Part shown: positions 25,970-34,778 of the stretch, piece by piece
Layout: each line of letters begins with the position of its first letter
Numbering within the stretch: the stretch's first letter is position 1
Translations under genes and position numbers: made by a program
The notes under the pieces: model-generated
The model's input: the letters and a program-made list of their open reading frames with translations, nothing else
The model's database searches: none
Told to the model about the DNA's origin: nothing
Origin: Rhizobacter sp964253025
GTDB lineage: Bacteria; Pseudomonadota; Gammaproteobacteria; Burkholderiales; Burkholderiaceae_C
Direction: 5' to 3'
NCBI RefSeq assembly: GCF_964253025.1
Contig: NZ_CAXUQC020000001.1
Span: forward strand, 4,898,001 to 4,962,000
Length of the DNA stretch: 64,000 nucleotides

Positions 25970-26349
25970 GCCGCCCCCCGCTGCAGGGCATGTCGTTCGA
26001 TGCGGCCGGGCGAGAAGCAGGCTTCGAGTTGCGTCATGAGGGTGTGGGCGCGAGCCGTGTTGTCGGCGCCGAAGTTGCAGACATAGACGTCCAGGGTGAC
26101 GGCGTGCAGCTCGGGCCAGGTGTGCACCGCCACATGCGATTCGGCAAGCAGCACCACGCCGGTGGCGCCGCCCTGGTCCGGTGCCGTGCCGGCAGCGCCG
26201 GGAAAGCGATGGAACAGTTCCCCGACGGCGGTCAGTCCCGCGCCCGCGACGGCCGCCAGGCAGGCGCCGCGCAGCGCCGCGACGTCGGTCATGGCGGGCA
26301 TGGCCGGGTCGCAGTCGCGCAGGTCGGCGGTGAGGTGCAGTCCGTTCAT
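25966..26349 (-). CDS. speH: S-adenosylmethionine decarboxylase proenzyme (SpeH type)
   Basis: 127 residues from the ATG at 26349 (NGLHLTADL), not the upstream ATG at 26412. Pyruvoyl enzyme making decarboxylated SAM, the aminopropyl donor for spermidine. The self-cleavage site is visible: Ser71 in LLAESHVAVHTWPE, where the serine becomes the pyruvoyl group, followed by TLDVYVCNFGADN. Small single-chain prokaryotic class. Divergent from tkt and coupled to murU. The product could feed the membrane aminopropyltransferase at 17684-19237. Confidence 0.93.
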   Translation of the reverse strand: MNGLHLTADLRDCDPAMPAMTDVAALRGACLAAVAGAGLTAVGELFHRFPGAAGTAPDQGGATGVVLLAESHVAVHTWPELHAVTLDVYVCNFGADNTARAHTLMTQLEACFSPGRIERHALQRGAA

Positions 26350-26441
26350 GTGCCGGCGATTATCGGGCGAAGGCGCGGCCCCGCTTCGCCGCCAAACACC
26401 CCGTGCGCGCAATGTTCAGCGGCCCGCCCGCCGGACCCCGG

Positions 26442-26447
26442 TAAAAT
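26442..26447 (+). promoter_or_regulatory. Candidate -10 / regulatory stem upstream of tkt
   Basis: TAAAAT lies between CCCGG and CCGGG arms (CCCGGTAAAATGCCGGG) with a TTTT following, 36 bp before the tkt ATG. It could be a -10 or a small stem-loop in the leader; no good -35 is seen. Confidence 0.35.
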
Positions 26448-26483
26448 GCCGGGTTTTCCCCCACCGACCCCTGCAGGAACCGC

Positions 26484-28520
<2,037 letters not shown>

Positions 28521-28537
28521 CCTGATTCGGGGGCCTC

Positions 28538-28561
28538 GGGGGCTGTGCCCCTGCAGCCCCC
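28538..28561 (+). other. Stem-loop between tkt and gap
   Basis: GGGGGCT (28538-28544) pairs with AGCCCCC (28555-28561) over a 10-nt loop. A separate T-run follows 12 bp later, too far for a standard terminator. It may set differential mRNA stability between tkt and gap. Confidence 0.5.
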
Positions 28562-28606
28562 GGTAATGAAGTTCCTTTTTTTCCAATCCCCGTTCAGGAG
28601 AAACTC

Positions 28607-29605
28607 ATGACGATCAAGATCGGTATCAACGGCTTCGGCCGCATCGGCCGCATGGTGTTCCGCGCCGCTGTCCAGAACTTCCAGGACATCGAAGTGGTGG
28701 GCATCAACGACCTGCTCGAGCCCGACTACCTCGCGTACATGCTGCAGTACGACTCGGTGCATGGCCGCTTCAAGGGCGAGGTCTCGGTCGAGGGCAACAC
28801 CCTGGTCGTCAACGGCAAGAAGATCCGCCTGACGGCCGTCAAGGACCCGTCCGAGCTGAAGTGGGGCGACGTCGGCGCCGACATCGTCGTCGAATCCACC
28901 GGCCTCTTCCTGACGAAGGAAACCGGCGAGAAGCATCTGGCCGCAGGCGCCAAGAAGGTCATCATGTCGGCCCCGAGCAAGGACGACACCCCGATGTTCG
29001 TCTACGGCGTGAACCACGGCACCTACGCCGGCCAGGCCATCATCTCCAACGCTTCGTGCACCACGAACTGCCTGGCACCGCTCGCCAAGGTCGTGAACGA
29101 CAAATGGGGCATCAAGCGCGGCCTGATGACCACGGTGCACGCCGCCACCGCCACGCAGAAGACCGTCGACGGCCCGTCGAACAAGGACTGGCGCGGCGGC
29201 CGCGGCATCCTCGAGAACATCATCCCGTCGAGCACGGGCGCCGCCAAGGCCGTGGGCGTGGTCATTCCCGAGCTGAACAAGAAGCTCACCGGCATGTCCT
29301 TCCGCGTGCCGACCTCCGACGTCTCGGTGGTCGACCTGACCGTGGAGCTGAGCAAGGAAGCCAGCTACAAGGAAATCTGCGCCGAGATCAAGGCGCAGTC
29401 CGAAGGCGCGCTGAAGGGCGTGCTCGGCTACACCGAGGACAAGGTCGTTGCGACCGACTTCCGTGGTGATGCCCGCACCTCCATCTTTGACGCCGACGCC
29501 GGCATCGCCCTCGATGGCACCTTCGTCAAGCTCGTCGCCTGGTACGACAACGAATGGGGCTACTCGAACAAGGTGCTCGAGATGGTCCGCGTCGTCTCCA
29601 AGTGA
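28607..29605 (+). CDS. gap: Glyceraldehyde-3-phosphate dehydrogenase, type I
   Basis: 332 residues; a strong AGGAGA site precedes the ATG. NAD-binding GINGFGRIGRMVFRAA, catalytic Cys151 in SNASCTTNCLAPLAKV, and the phosphate-site loops STGAAKAVGVVIPELN and WYDNEWGYSNKVLEM. Converts glyceraldehyde 3-phosphate to 1,3-bisphosphoglycerate. Terminator directly after it. Confidence 0.97.
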   Translation: MTIKIGINGFGRIGRMVFRAAVQNFQDIEVVGINDLLEPDYLAYMLQYDSVHGRFKGEVSVEGNTLVVNGKKIRLTAVKDPSELKWGDVGADIVVESTGLFLTKETGEKHLAAGAKKVIMSAPSKDDTPMFVYGVNHGTYAGQAIISNASCTTNCLAPLAKVVNDKWGIKRGLMTTVHAATATQKTVDGPSNKDWRGGRGILENIIPSSTGAAKAVGVVIPELNKKLTGMSFRVPTSDVSVVDLTVELSKEASYKEICAEIKAQSEGALKGVLGYTEDKVVATDFRGDARTSIFDADAGIALDGTFVKLVAWYDNEWGYSNKVLEMVRVVSK

Positions 29606-29627
29606 GCTGACTGACGGTCAAGGGGAA

Positions 29628-29653
29628 AAGGCGCCGCGAGGCGCCTTTTTTTT
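29628..29653 (+). terminator. Rho-independent terminator after gap
   Basis: AAGGCGCC-GCGA-GGCGCCTT stem-loop with a run of eight T residues, 22 bp after the gap stop. Confidence 0.93.
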
Positions 29654-29710
29654 CGTCTGGCGAGCGCGACGTGACGGCGGTAACCCCGGCGGGTCGGCGC
29701 CGCCGCCGGT

Positions 29711-30175
29711 TCAGGCGGGTGACGAGCGCAGCCCGTAGACCTGATCACCGACCATCAGGTATTCCGCCCGCAGCACGGCGTCGCCCTTTTCACCGGTGAA
29801 GGTGTAGCCGATCACGGCGAGCGATGCACCCGGCTTGATCTCCTGCACGCGCCAGGCCTCCATGCGGGTCAGCGGTGCCAGTTCGACGGTCCAGCGGGTG
29901 TCGCTGCGCTTGGGCAGGCGGGTCTTGGCGAGCACGGCCGGTCCCTCCACCGGGGAGGTCTGCGCGGGGAGGGCGCGGCGGGCGAGGTCCGGCGGCAGCT
30001 TGAGGTCGGGCTTGAGCTCGAGGGCCAACTCGACGTGCGGGTTGCGCCACTGCACCGACACCGCGCGGCCTTCGAGGTACAAGGGCTGGTCGGTATCGAA
30101 GCTGCTCCACCCGTGGTGGGCGAAGGCGGGCACACAGCTTCCCGCAGTGGCAAGCAGCAGGTGGCGACGGTTCAT
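29711..30175 (-). CDS. DUF6152 family exported protein
   Basis: 154 residues with a short signal peptide (RRHLLLATAGSCVPAFA) and, immediately after cleavage, the conserved HHGWSSFDTDQPLYLEGR. The remainder is an OB-like beta domain (VQWRNPHVELALELK; GASLAVIGYTFTGEKGD). No known function; periplasmic. It follows the DUF6644-like membrane gene by 15 bp on the same strand; the two families commonly pair. Confidence 0.78.
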   Translation of the reverse strand: MNRRHLLLATAGSCVPAFAHHGWSSFDTDQPLYLEGRAVSVQWRNPHVELALELKPDLKLPPDLARRALPAQTSPVEGPAVLAKTRLPKRSDTRWTVELAPLTRMEAWRVQEIKPGASLAVIGYTFTGEKGDAVLRAEYLMVGDQVYGLRSSPA

Positions 30176-30190
30176 GGCGGCGACTCCTTG

Positions 30191-30607
30191 TCAGGCGTAG
30201 GCGATCCAGCGACCGCAGATGATGACACCGAACCAGAGCCCCAGCGACAGTGTGGCCAGCAGCCGCGATGTGGCGTCGAGCCGCGTGCCGCCGCCGCGGC
30301 GGTGGAACCATGCGGCATTCGCGCCGGCCAGGGCGAGCAGCACGAGCTTGAGGCGGAAGGCCGGGTTGTGCAGGAATTCATCCGGCTGTGTCGAGAACAT
30401 CGTCAGGCCGCTGGCCAGCACGATGCCGAAGCCGGCCCAGGTCACCCGCAACGCCAGCCGCTCGAGCGCCGCGAGCGGCAGCGCCGCACCGGCACCCCAG
30501 AGCCGCACGTCCAGCACCGCCAGGCTGCCGAACAGCAGGGCGATGCCGGCGATGTGCAGCACCTCGAGCAGCGGATAGGCCCAGGGATGGGTCAGCAACG
30601 TGGCCAT
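30191..30607 (-). CDS. Small polytopic membrane protein (DUF6644-like)
   Basis: 138 residues, four membrane helices (YPLLEVLHIAGIALLFGSL, TWAGFGIVLASGLTMF, LKLVLLALAGANAAWF, LLATLSLGLWFGVIICGR). Conserved histidine in LEVLHIAG could ligate haem or metal. Function unknown. First gene of a two-gene unit with the DUF6152 protein. Confidence 0.75.
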   Translation of the reverse strand: MATLLTHPWAYPLLEVLHIAGIALLFGSLAVLDVRLWGAGAALPLAALERLALRVTWAGFGIVLASGLTMFSTQPDEFLHNPAFRLKLVLLALAGANAAWFHRRGGGTRLDATSRLLATLSLGLWFGVIICGRWIAYA

Positions 30608-30741
30608 CGCGTGACCTTATCAGCTTCGGCGCGCCCGCCGGCAGGCGGCCCCAAGTGCCCTGTCGTCGCGACGGACGGCGCGGATTCCCGGTGCCGGCAT
30701 GTGGATTGCCCGGGACCGGGATCCCAACCACTGGAGAGACC

Positions 30742-31119
30742 ATGCAGATCCAAGTCGAGACCGACAACAACATCGAGGGCCGCCAGGACCTGCAGGCGCA
30801 CGTCGAGTCCGTGATCCTGGACGCGGTGGATCGCTTCGCCGACCAGGTGACCCACGTCGAGGCCCACCTGGGCGACGTCAACAGCAGCGCCAAGTCGGGT
30901 TCGGATGACATGCGCTGCATGTTCGAGGCGCGCGTGGCGGGCCACAAGCCGATCGCGGTCACCCATTTCGCCGAGAACCTGCACATGGCCATCGACGGGG
31001 CCGCCGACAAGCTGCAGGCCGCCCTGGAGACCCAGCTCGGCAAGCAGACCGACCGCCAGCGGCGGGCGCAGGGCACCGGCGAACTGAGCGCCGACATCGT
31101 GCGAGCGCAGGACGAGTGA
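30742..31119 (+). CDS. HPF/RaiA-family ribosome-associated protein
   Basis: 125 residues from the ATG at 30742 after a CTGGAGAG site. Beta-alpha-beta-beta-beta-alpha layout of hibernation factors: VESVILDAVDRFADQVTHVEAHLGDVN, then ARVAGHKPIAVTHFAENLHMAIDGAADKL is the usual second helix region, broken here into readable parts (HKPIAVTHFAENLHMAIDGA). It differs from the standard HPF by an acidic insert SSAKSGSDDMRC and lacks the long-form C-terminal domain. Ribosome binding is inferred from the family. Confidence 0.75.
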   Translation: MQIQVETDNNIEGRQDLQAHVESVILDAVDRFADQVTHVEAHLGDVNSSAKSGSDDMRCMFEARVAGHKPIAVTHFAENLHMAIDGAADKLQAALETQLGKQTDRQRRAQGTGELSADIVRAQDE

Positions 31120-31125
31120 GGCGTC

Positions 31126-31161
31126 GGCGATGAGGGCGGCGAAACCGTCGCCTTCATCGCC
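31126..31161 (+). other. Long imperfect hairpin after HPF-like gene, no T-run
   Basis: GGCGATGA (31126-31133) pairs with TCATCGCC (31154-31161), with an inner GGCG/CGCC stem. It lies 6 bp after the stop and is probably a 3' stabiliser or a Rho-aided terminator. The rest of 31162-31381 shows no gene. Confidence 0.6.
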
Positions 31162-31381
31162 CGTGCGCCGCGTCGAACGCCGAGGGCGTCAGTGCCGCCG
31201 CCCACACGGGGCCTCCATGAAACGGCGCGTGATCGGCGCCTGGCAGCCATGGCGGCCCCTGAGTGGACGCGCGTGAATCGCGGTGTGATGCACGTTGCAG
31301 CACGCACGTCCCTGCTCACTGCGTCATTGGGACGGGAACGCGCGTTGCCGCGGCTCGGCACCACACTCAGGGAGATCGACC

Positions 31382-31741
31382 ATGCGCAACCTCATGATGA
31401 CAGCGGTGGCCTGCTGCGCGCTCGCGACCGGCCCCATGGTCCTTGCTCAAGGGCATGCCGGTTCGGCACCGCACGCGGGCGGCGGCGGGCAGGGCGCCGG
31501 CATGATGCATGACTCGATGATGAGCGGCATGCAGAAGATGCAGGGCATGCCCTCGACCGGCGACGTCGACCGCGACTTTGCCGCCATGATGCGGGTGCAT
31601 CACCAGCAGGCGGTCGACATGGCCAAGGCCGAGCTGGCACACGGCAAGTCGCCCGAGCTGAAGGCGATGGCGCAGAAGATCATCAAGGAGCAGCAAAAGG
31701 AAATCGCCGAGCTGGACCGCTGGCTGGCAAAGAACAAGTAG
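31382..31741 (+). CDS. DUF305 exported protein
   Basis: 119 residues from the ATG at 31382. Signal peptide ending near MVLAQG, a Gly/His/Met-rich linker (MMHDSMMSGMQKMQGM), then the DUF305 helical core with MMRVHHQQAVDMAKAEL and MAQKIIKEQQKEIAELD. The family is ferritin-like and includes CopM, a periplasmic copper-binding protein of cyanobacteria; the His/Met content is consistent with copper, but this is inference. Confidence 0.85.
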   Translation: MRNLMMTAVACCALATGPMVLAQGHAGSAPHAGGGGQGAGMMHDSMMSGMQKMQGMPSTGDVDRDFAAMMRVHHQQAVDMAKAELAHGKSPELKAMAQKIIKEQQKEIAELDRWLAKNK

Positions 31742-31767
31742 GCGCGCCGCTGGCCTGGCGGCGCGCC
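31741..31767. other. Perfect 10-bp stem at a convergent gene junction
   Basis: GGCGCGCCGC (31741-31750) pairs with GCGGCGCGCC (31758-31767) over a 7-nt loop. It starts on the last base of the DUF305 stop codon and faces the racemase end at 31802. There is no T-run on either strand. Probably a bidirectional transcript-end hairpin. Confidence 0.65.
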
Positions 31768-31801
31768 GCGACCCTCGCGGCTGGCGCCGGCCCTCGTGCG
31801 C

Positions 31802-32494
31802 TCAGGTGCCGAGCGCGAAGTCGACTGCGGCGGTGGCGTGGATCGCCGTGGAGTCGAAGGCAGGCATGCTCAGCTGCGCCGGGTCCAGGATCAGGCACAG
31901 TTCGGTGCAGCCGAGGATCACCGCATCCGCACCATCGGCCCGCGCTTCGTCGATCAGGCCGAGCAACACCTGGCGCGATGGCGCCAGCACCTGGCCGGCG
32001 CACAGTTCCTTGAAGATGATGTCGTGGGTGAGCGTGCGGCCCTCGGCCGAGGGCACGCTGAGCGTGATGCCGTGCCGCTGCATGCGCTCGGCATAGAAGC
32101 CGTGCTCCATGGTGTAGCGCGTGGCCAGCAGCAGGGGCTTGCGGCAGCTGGCGGCAAGCAGATGTCGGGCGGTCTCGTCGATGATGTGGACCAGCGGCAC
32201 GCCGATCGCTTCTGCCACCGCATCGGCCACCAGGTGCATGGTGTTGGCGCAGATGAGCACGCAGTCGGCCCCCGCGCCTTCCAGGCCGCGCGCCACCGCG
32301 GCCAGCAGCGCACCGGCGTCGGTCCAGCGACCGGCCTGCTGCAATTCGACGATGCGCTGGAAGTCCACCGAGTGCAGCAGCAGTTCGGCGGAATGCAGGC
32401 CACCCAGCCGCTGGCGCACGGCTTCGTTGATGAGGCGGTAGTAGACCGCGGAGGCCTCGAAGCTCATGCCGCCGATGAGACCGATCTTGCGCAT
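31802..32494 (-). CDS. Aspartate/glutamate racemase family protein
   Basis: 230 residues. Cofactor-independent racemase fold with both catalytic cysteines: Cys82 in LICANTMHLVAD and Cys196 in VILGCTELCLI. N-terminus MRKIGLIGGMSFEASAVYY is typical of the YgeA/aspartate racemase group. Converts L- and D-aspartate or a related amino acid; exact substrate unknown. Monocistronic. Confidence 0.9.
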   Translation of the reverse strand: MRKIGLIGGMSFEASAVYYRLINEAVRQRLGGLHSAELLLHSVDFQRIVELQQAGRWTDAGALLAAVARGLEGAGADCVLICANTMHLVADAVAEAIGVPLVHIIDETARHLLAASCRKPLLLATRYTMEHGFYAERMQRHGITLSVPSAEGRTLTHDIIFKELCAGQVLAPSRQVLLGLIDEARADGADAVILGCTELCLILDPAQLSMPAFDSTAIHATAAVDFALGT

Positions 32495-32553
32495 GGGTGG
32501 ACTCCTGAGGGTCGTGGGCGATCAGCCGGACGTCATCACGGTCGCGACGGTCA

Positions 32554-33210
32554 TCACCGGGTGCAAGGCGCGAAGCTCTTGCCGGCGAGGCCGGGAACGT
32601 CCAGTTGCATGAGCTGCACCTGCACCAGCGGCGTGACATCGGCCACCCTGAGCGTGTGGCTGACGACGGGCGGGCTGTACTGGGCGAGGCGCGCGCCGCG
32701 CAGGCCCTTGCCCGTGACCTCGGCAAGCAGGCGTTCGGCGGCAGCCCGGTTGTCGAAGCGGCCCAGCGCCAGGCCGTCGCCCAGTTCCGGCACCTCGCGG
32801 ACGTCCTCGAAGGTGATGCGTTCGCGCCGCAGTTCGTCGGTGCGACGCTGGCGGGCCTGGGTGTCCGGGAAGGGACCCACGAACACGATCCAGACAGCCG
32901 GCGTCTCGCGCCGGATGTCGGCGATGCGGTGCGGGGGCAGCACGCCCAGCAGGGCACCTTCCGCGGCGGGGAACTGCGCGTTGGTGTACGGGCCGATCTC
33001 GAGGCAGACGGACGCCACCTCGGCGGCCGGTGCGCCGCGAGCGGGCGAGGCCACCACCTTGACCCGTTCAGGCGCGGCCTGCAGGGCCGTGCGGCCGGGT
33101 TCGCGGTCGCCATGGGCGGGCACGCCGACGAGGTCGTCCAGCCAGCCCTGGCGCCATCCGTAGACGGCGGCGTTGGCGAGGATGAGCAGCACCACGAACC
33201 ACCTCAGCAT
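32554..33210 (-). CDS. Single-pass membrane protein, SPOR-like
   Basis: 218 residues. An N-terminal anchor (WFVVLLILANAAVYGW) then an exported domain with features of SPOR-type repeats (VCLEIGPYTNAQFPAAEGAL and VWIVFVGPFPDTQARQRRTD). SPOR domains bind denuded septal peptidoglycan; the match is by pattern only. The start overlaps the birA stop by 7 bp. In related genomes a gene of this kind commonly follows birA. Confidence 0.7.
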   Translation of the reverse strand: MLRWFVVLLILANAAVYGWRQGWLDDLVGVPAHGDREPGRTALQAAPERVKVVASPARGAPAAEVASVCLEIGPYTNAQFPAAEGALLGVLPPHRIADIRRETPAVWIVFVGPFPDTQARQRRTDELRRERITFEDVREVPELGDGLALGRFDNRAAAERLLAEVTGKGLRGARLAQYSPPVVSHTLRVADVTPLVQVQLMQLDVPGLAGKSFAPCTR

Positions 33211-34121
33211 GGCGAGCTCCCGACCTCGGGCCCGTGTGAGCCCTGCAGGCGCACGCTGACTTCGCCGCTCGTGATGTCGTGCAGCAGGCCGTCGGCGGCG
33301 CGAACCCGCAGCGCGCCGTTCGGCCCGACGCCATCGGCCGTGCCCTCCGGCAGGCCGGGTTGCGTGGTGGTGACGGCCTGGCCGCGCAACAGGTCCCGGG
33401 CGGCGAACCGCTCGCTGAAAGGCGCGAAGCCCTCACGCTCGAAGGCGCCCAGCGCCTCGATCAAGCGGCGCGCAATGCGGTGCAGGGTGGCCGGTGCAGT
33501 GAGCGTGGCGTCGAGCTCCTGCACGCAGGCATGGCCGTGGGTGAACTCGGCCGGTGCCCCGGCAGGGAGGGGCGCGATGTTCAGTCCGACGCCGACGATC
33601 GCGAGGCGGCTCGGGCCCGCCAGCACCGATTCGATGAGAATGCCGCCGAGCTTGCGGCCACCCTGCGGCCCGATGAGCCACAGGTCGTTCGGCCACTTGA
33701 GGCCGATGCGCGGCGCGCCGCTGCGCGCCGACGCCGGATCCAGCGCATCGGCCAGGGCGACGCCCACGGCGAGCGACAGACCGGACCAGTCGGGGCGGTC
33801 GATGGGCAGGGAGAGCGAGAAGGTCAGCGAGGCGCCCGGCGCCGAAGCCCAACTGCGGCCCATGCGGCCGCGACCGCCGGTCTGGTGCTCGGCCACCAGC
33901 AGGCACGGCTGCACATCGGCCGCGCGTCGCCCGAAGGCGGCGCTTTCCCGGCTGCGACGCACGACCGCCAGGCCTTCGCCGCCCGCGTCATCGGCGGCGC
34001 GAGCCCGCTCGAGCAGGCTCGTGTTGGTCGACGCCGCCTGGGCGACCACCTCGATGCTCAACCCCGGCAGCAGCGGCTCCAGGTCTTCCCAGAGGGATTC
34101 GGCATTCCAGAGGAGCGTCAT
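33204..34121 (-). CDS. birA: Biotin--[acetyl-CoA carboxylase] ligase
   Basis: 305 residues from the ATG at 34121; an upstream ATG at 34190 would run into the SET gene. Activates biotin as biotinyl-AMP and loads it on AccB. Biotin/ATP loop TGGRGRMGRSWASAPG and KWPNDLWLIGPQGGRK are intact; a C-terminal SH3-like domain follows. There is no N-terminal helix-turn-helix, so it is not expected to repress biotin genes. Lies 14 bp past the SET gene stop on the same strand. Confidence 0.92.
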   Translation of the reverse strand: MTLLWNAESLWEDLEPLLPGLSIEVVAQAASTNTSLLERARAADDAGGEGLAVVRRSRESAAFGRRAADVQPCLLVAEHQTGGRGRMGRSWASAPGASLTFSLSLPIDRPDWSGLSLAVGVALADALDPASARSGAPRIGLKWPNDLWLIGPQGGRKLGGILIESVLAGPSRLAIVGVGLNIAPLPAGAPAEFTHGHACVQELDATLTAPATLHRIARRLIEALGAFEREGFAPFSERFAARDLLRGQAVTTTQPGLPEGTADGVGPNGALRVRAADGLLHDITSGEVSVRLQGSHGPEVGSSPC

Positions 34122-34135
34122 GGCCGGTGCCGCGC

Positions 34136-34657
34136 TCAGCGTTTCGGGGCGAGCATGGTGCCGCGGCAGCCCGGCGTGCCGCAGCGGCACTCGAACTCCT
34201 TCTTCAGCTTGGCGGTGTAGCGCTGGTCGATCACGAGGCCGTAGTCATAGAACAGCTCCTCACCCGGCATCAAAGGCCGCAGCGACTTGATGAACACCCG
34301 CCCGTCGACCTCGTCGGCCTCGCAGTTGGGTTCGCAGGCGTGGTTGATCCAGCGCGCGGCATTGCCGTCGACGTTGCCATCGATGACGTGCTCCTCATCG
34401 ATGTGGAAATAGAAGGTATGGTTCGGCTGGCTCGGGTCGTGCGGGTGGCGCCGCAACGCCTCGGGCCAGGTGATGACCTCGCCCTTGTATTCGATGATGA
34501 CCTCACCCGGGGGAATCTCGGTCAGGGCGAAGACGCCCTTGCCGTGGACGCCCGACTGCCGGACCTGGATGCGACGCCCGCCGGAAGCGGGGCGGGAAGT
34601 CTTGGCTTTGGGGGGCTTGGCGGCGCGGGCTTGCGTCATCATCGTCTTTGGGTACAT
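34136..34657 (-). CDS. SET-domain protein lysine methyltransferase with post-SET motif
   Basis: 173 residues from the ATG at 34657; ATGs at 34642 and 34639 are alternatives. A basic, Ala/Lys/Arg-rich N-terminus is followed by a compact SET domain: SGVHGKGVFALTEIPPGEVI, then the SAM/active-site knot RWINHACEPNCEADEV and PGEELFYDYG, and post-SET ECRCGTPGCRG with three Cys that could hold zinc with the SET Cys. Eukaryote-type SET proteins are sporadic in bacteria. It is divergent from topB, whose product has a lysine-rich tail that could be a substrate (inference). Confidence 0.88.
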   Translation of the reverse strand: MYPKTMMTQARAAKPPKAKTSRPASGGRRIQVRQSGVHGKGVFALTEIPPGEVIIEYKGEVITWPEALRRHPHDPSQPNHTFYFHIDEEHVIDGNVDGNAARWINHACEPNCEADEVDGRVFIKSLRPLMPGEELFYDYGLVIDQRYTAKLKKEFECRCGTPGCRGTMLAPKR

Positions 34658-34698
34658 TGAAATCGTAGGTGCGCGTGTGAGCGTGCGGGCGCCTGCGG

Positions 34699-34720
34699 GC
34701 GCGTGTGCGTATACACGCGC
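34699..34720. promoter_or_regulatory. Hairpin in SET/topB divergent promoter region
   Basis: GCGCGTGT (34699-34706) pairs with ACACGCGC (34713-34720), 6-nt loop GCGTAT. The preceding 34670-34698 is an alternating GTGCGCG/GCGGGCG purine-pyrimidine tract able to adopt Z-form. It may be an operator, or a supercoiling-sensitive element fitting a topoisomerase promoter. Confidence 0.45.
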
Positions 34721-34778
34721 AAGAACCTGGATTGTAGAGAGACACGTCGCCCCGCGCCGTTTGCCAACTGAAAGAGCC

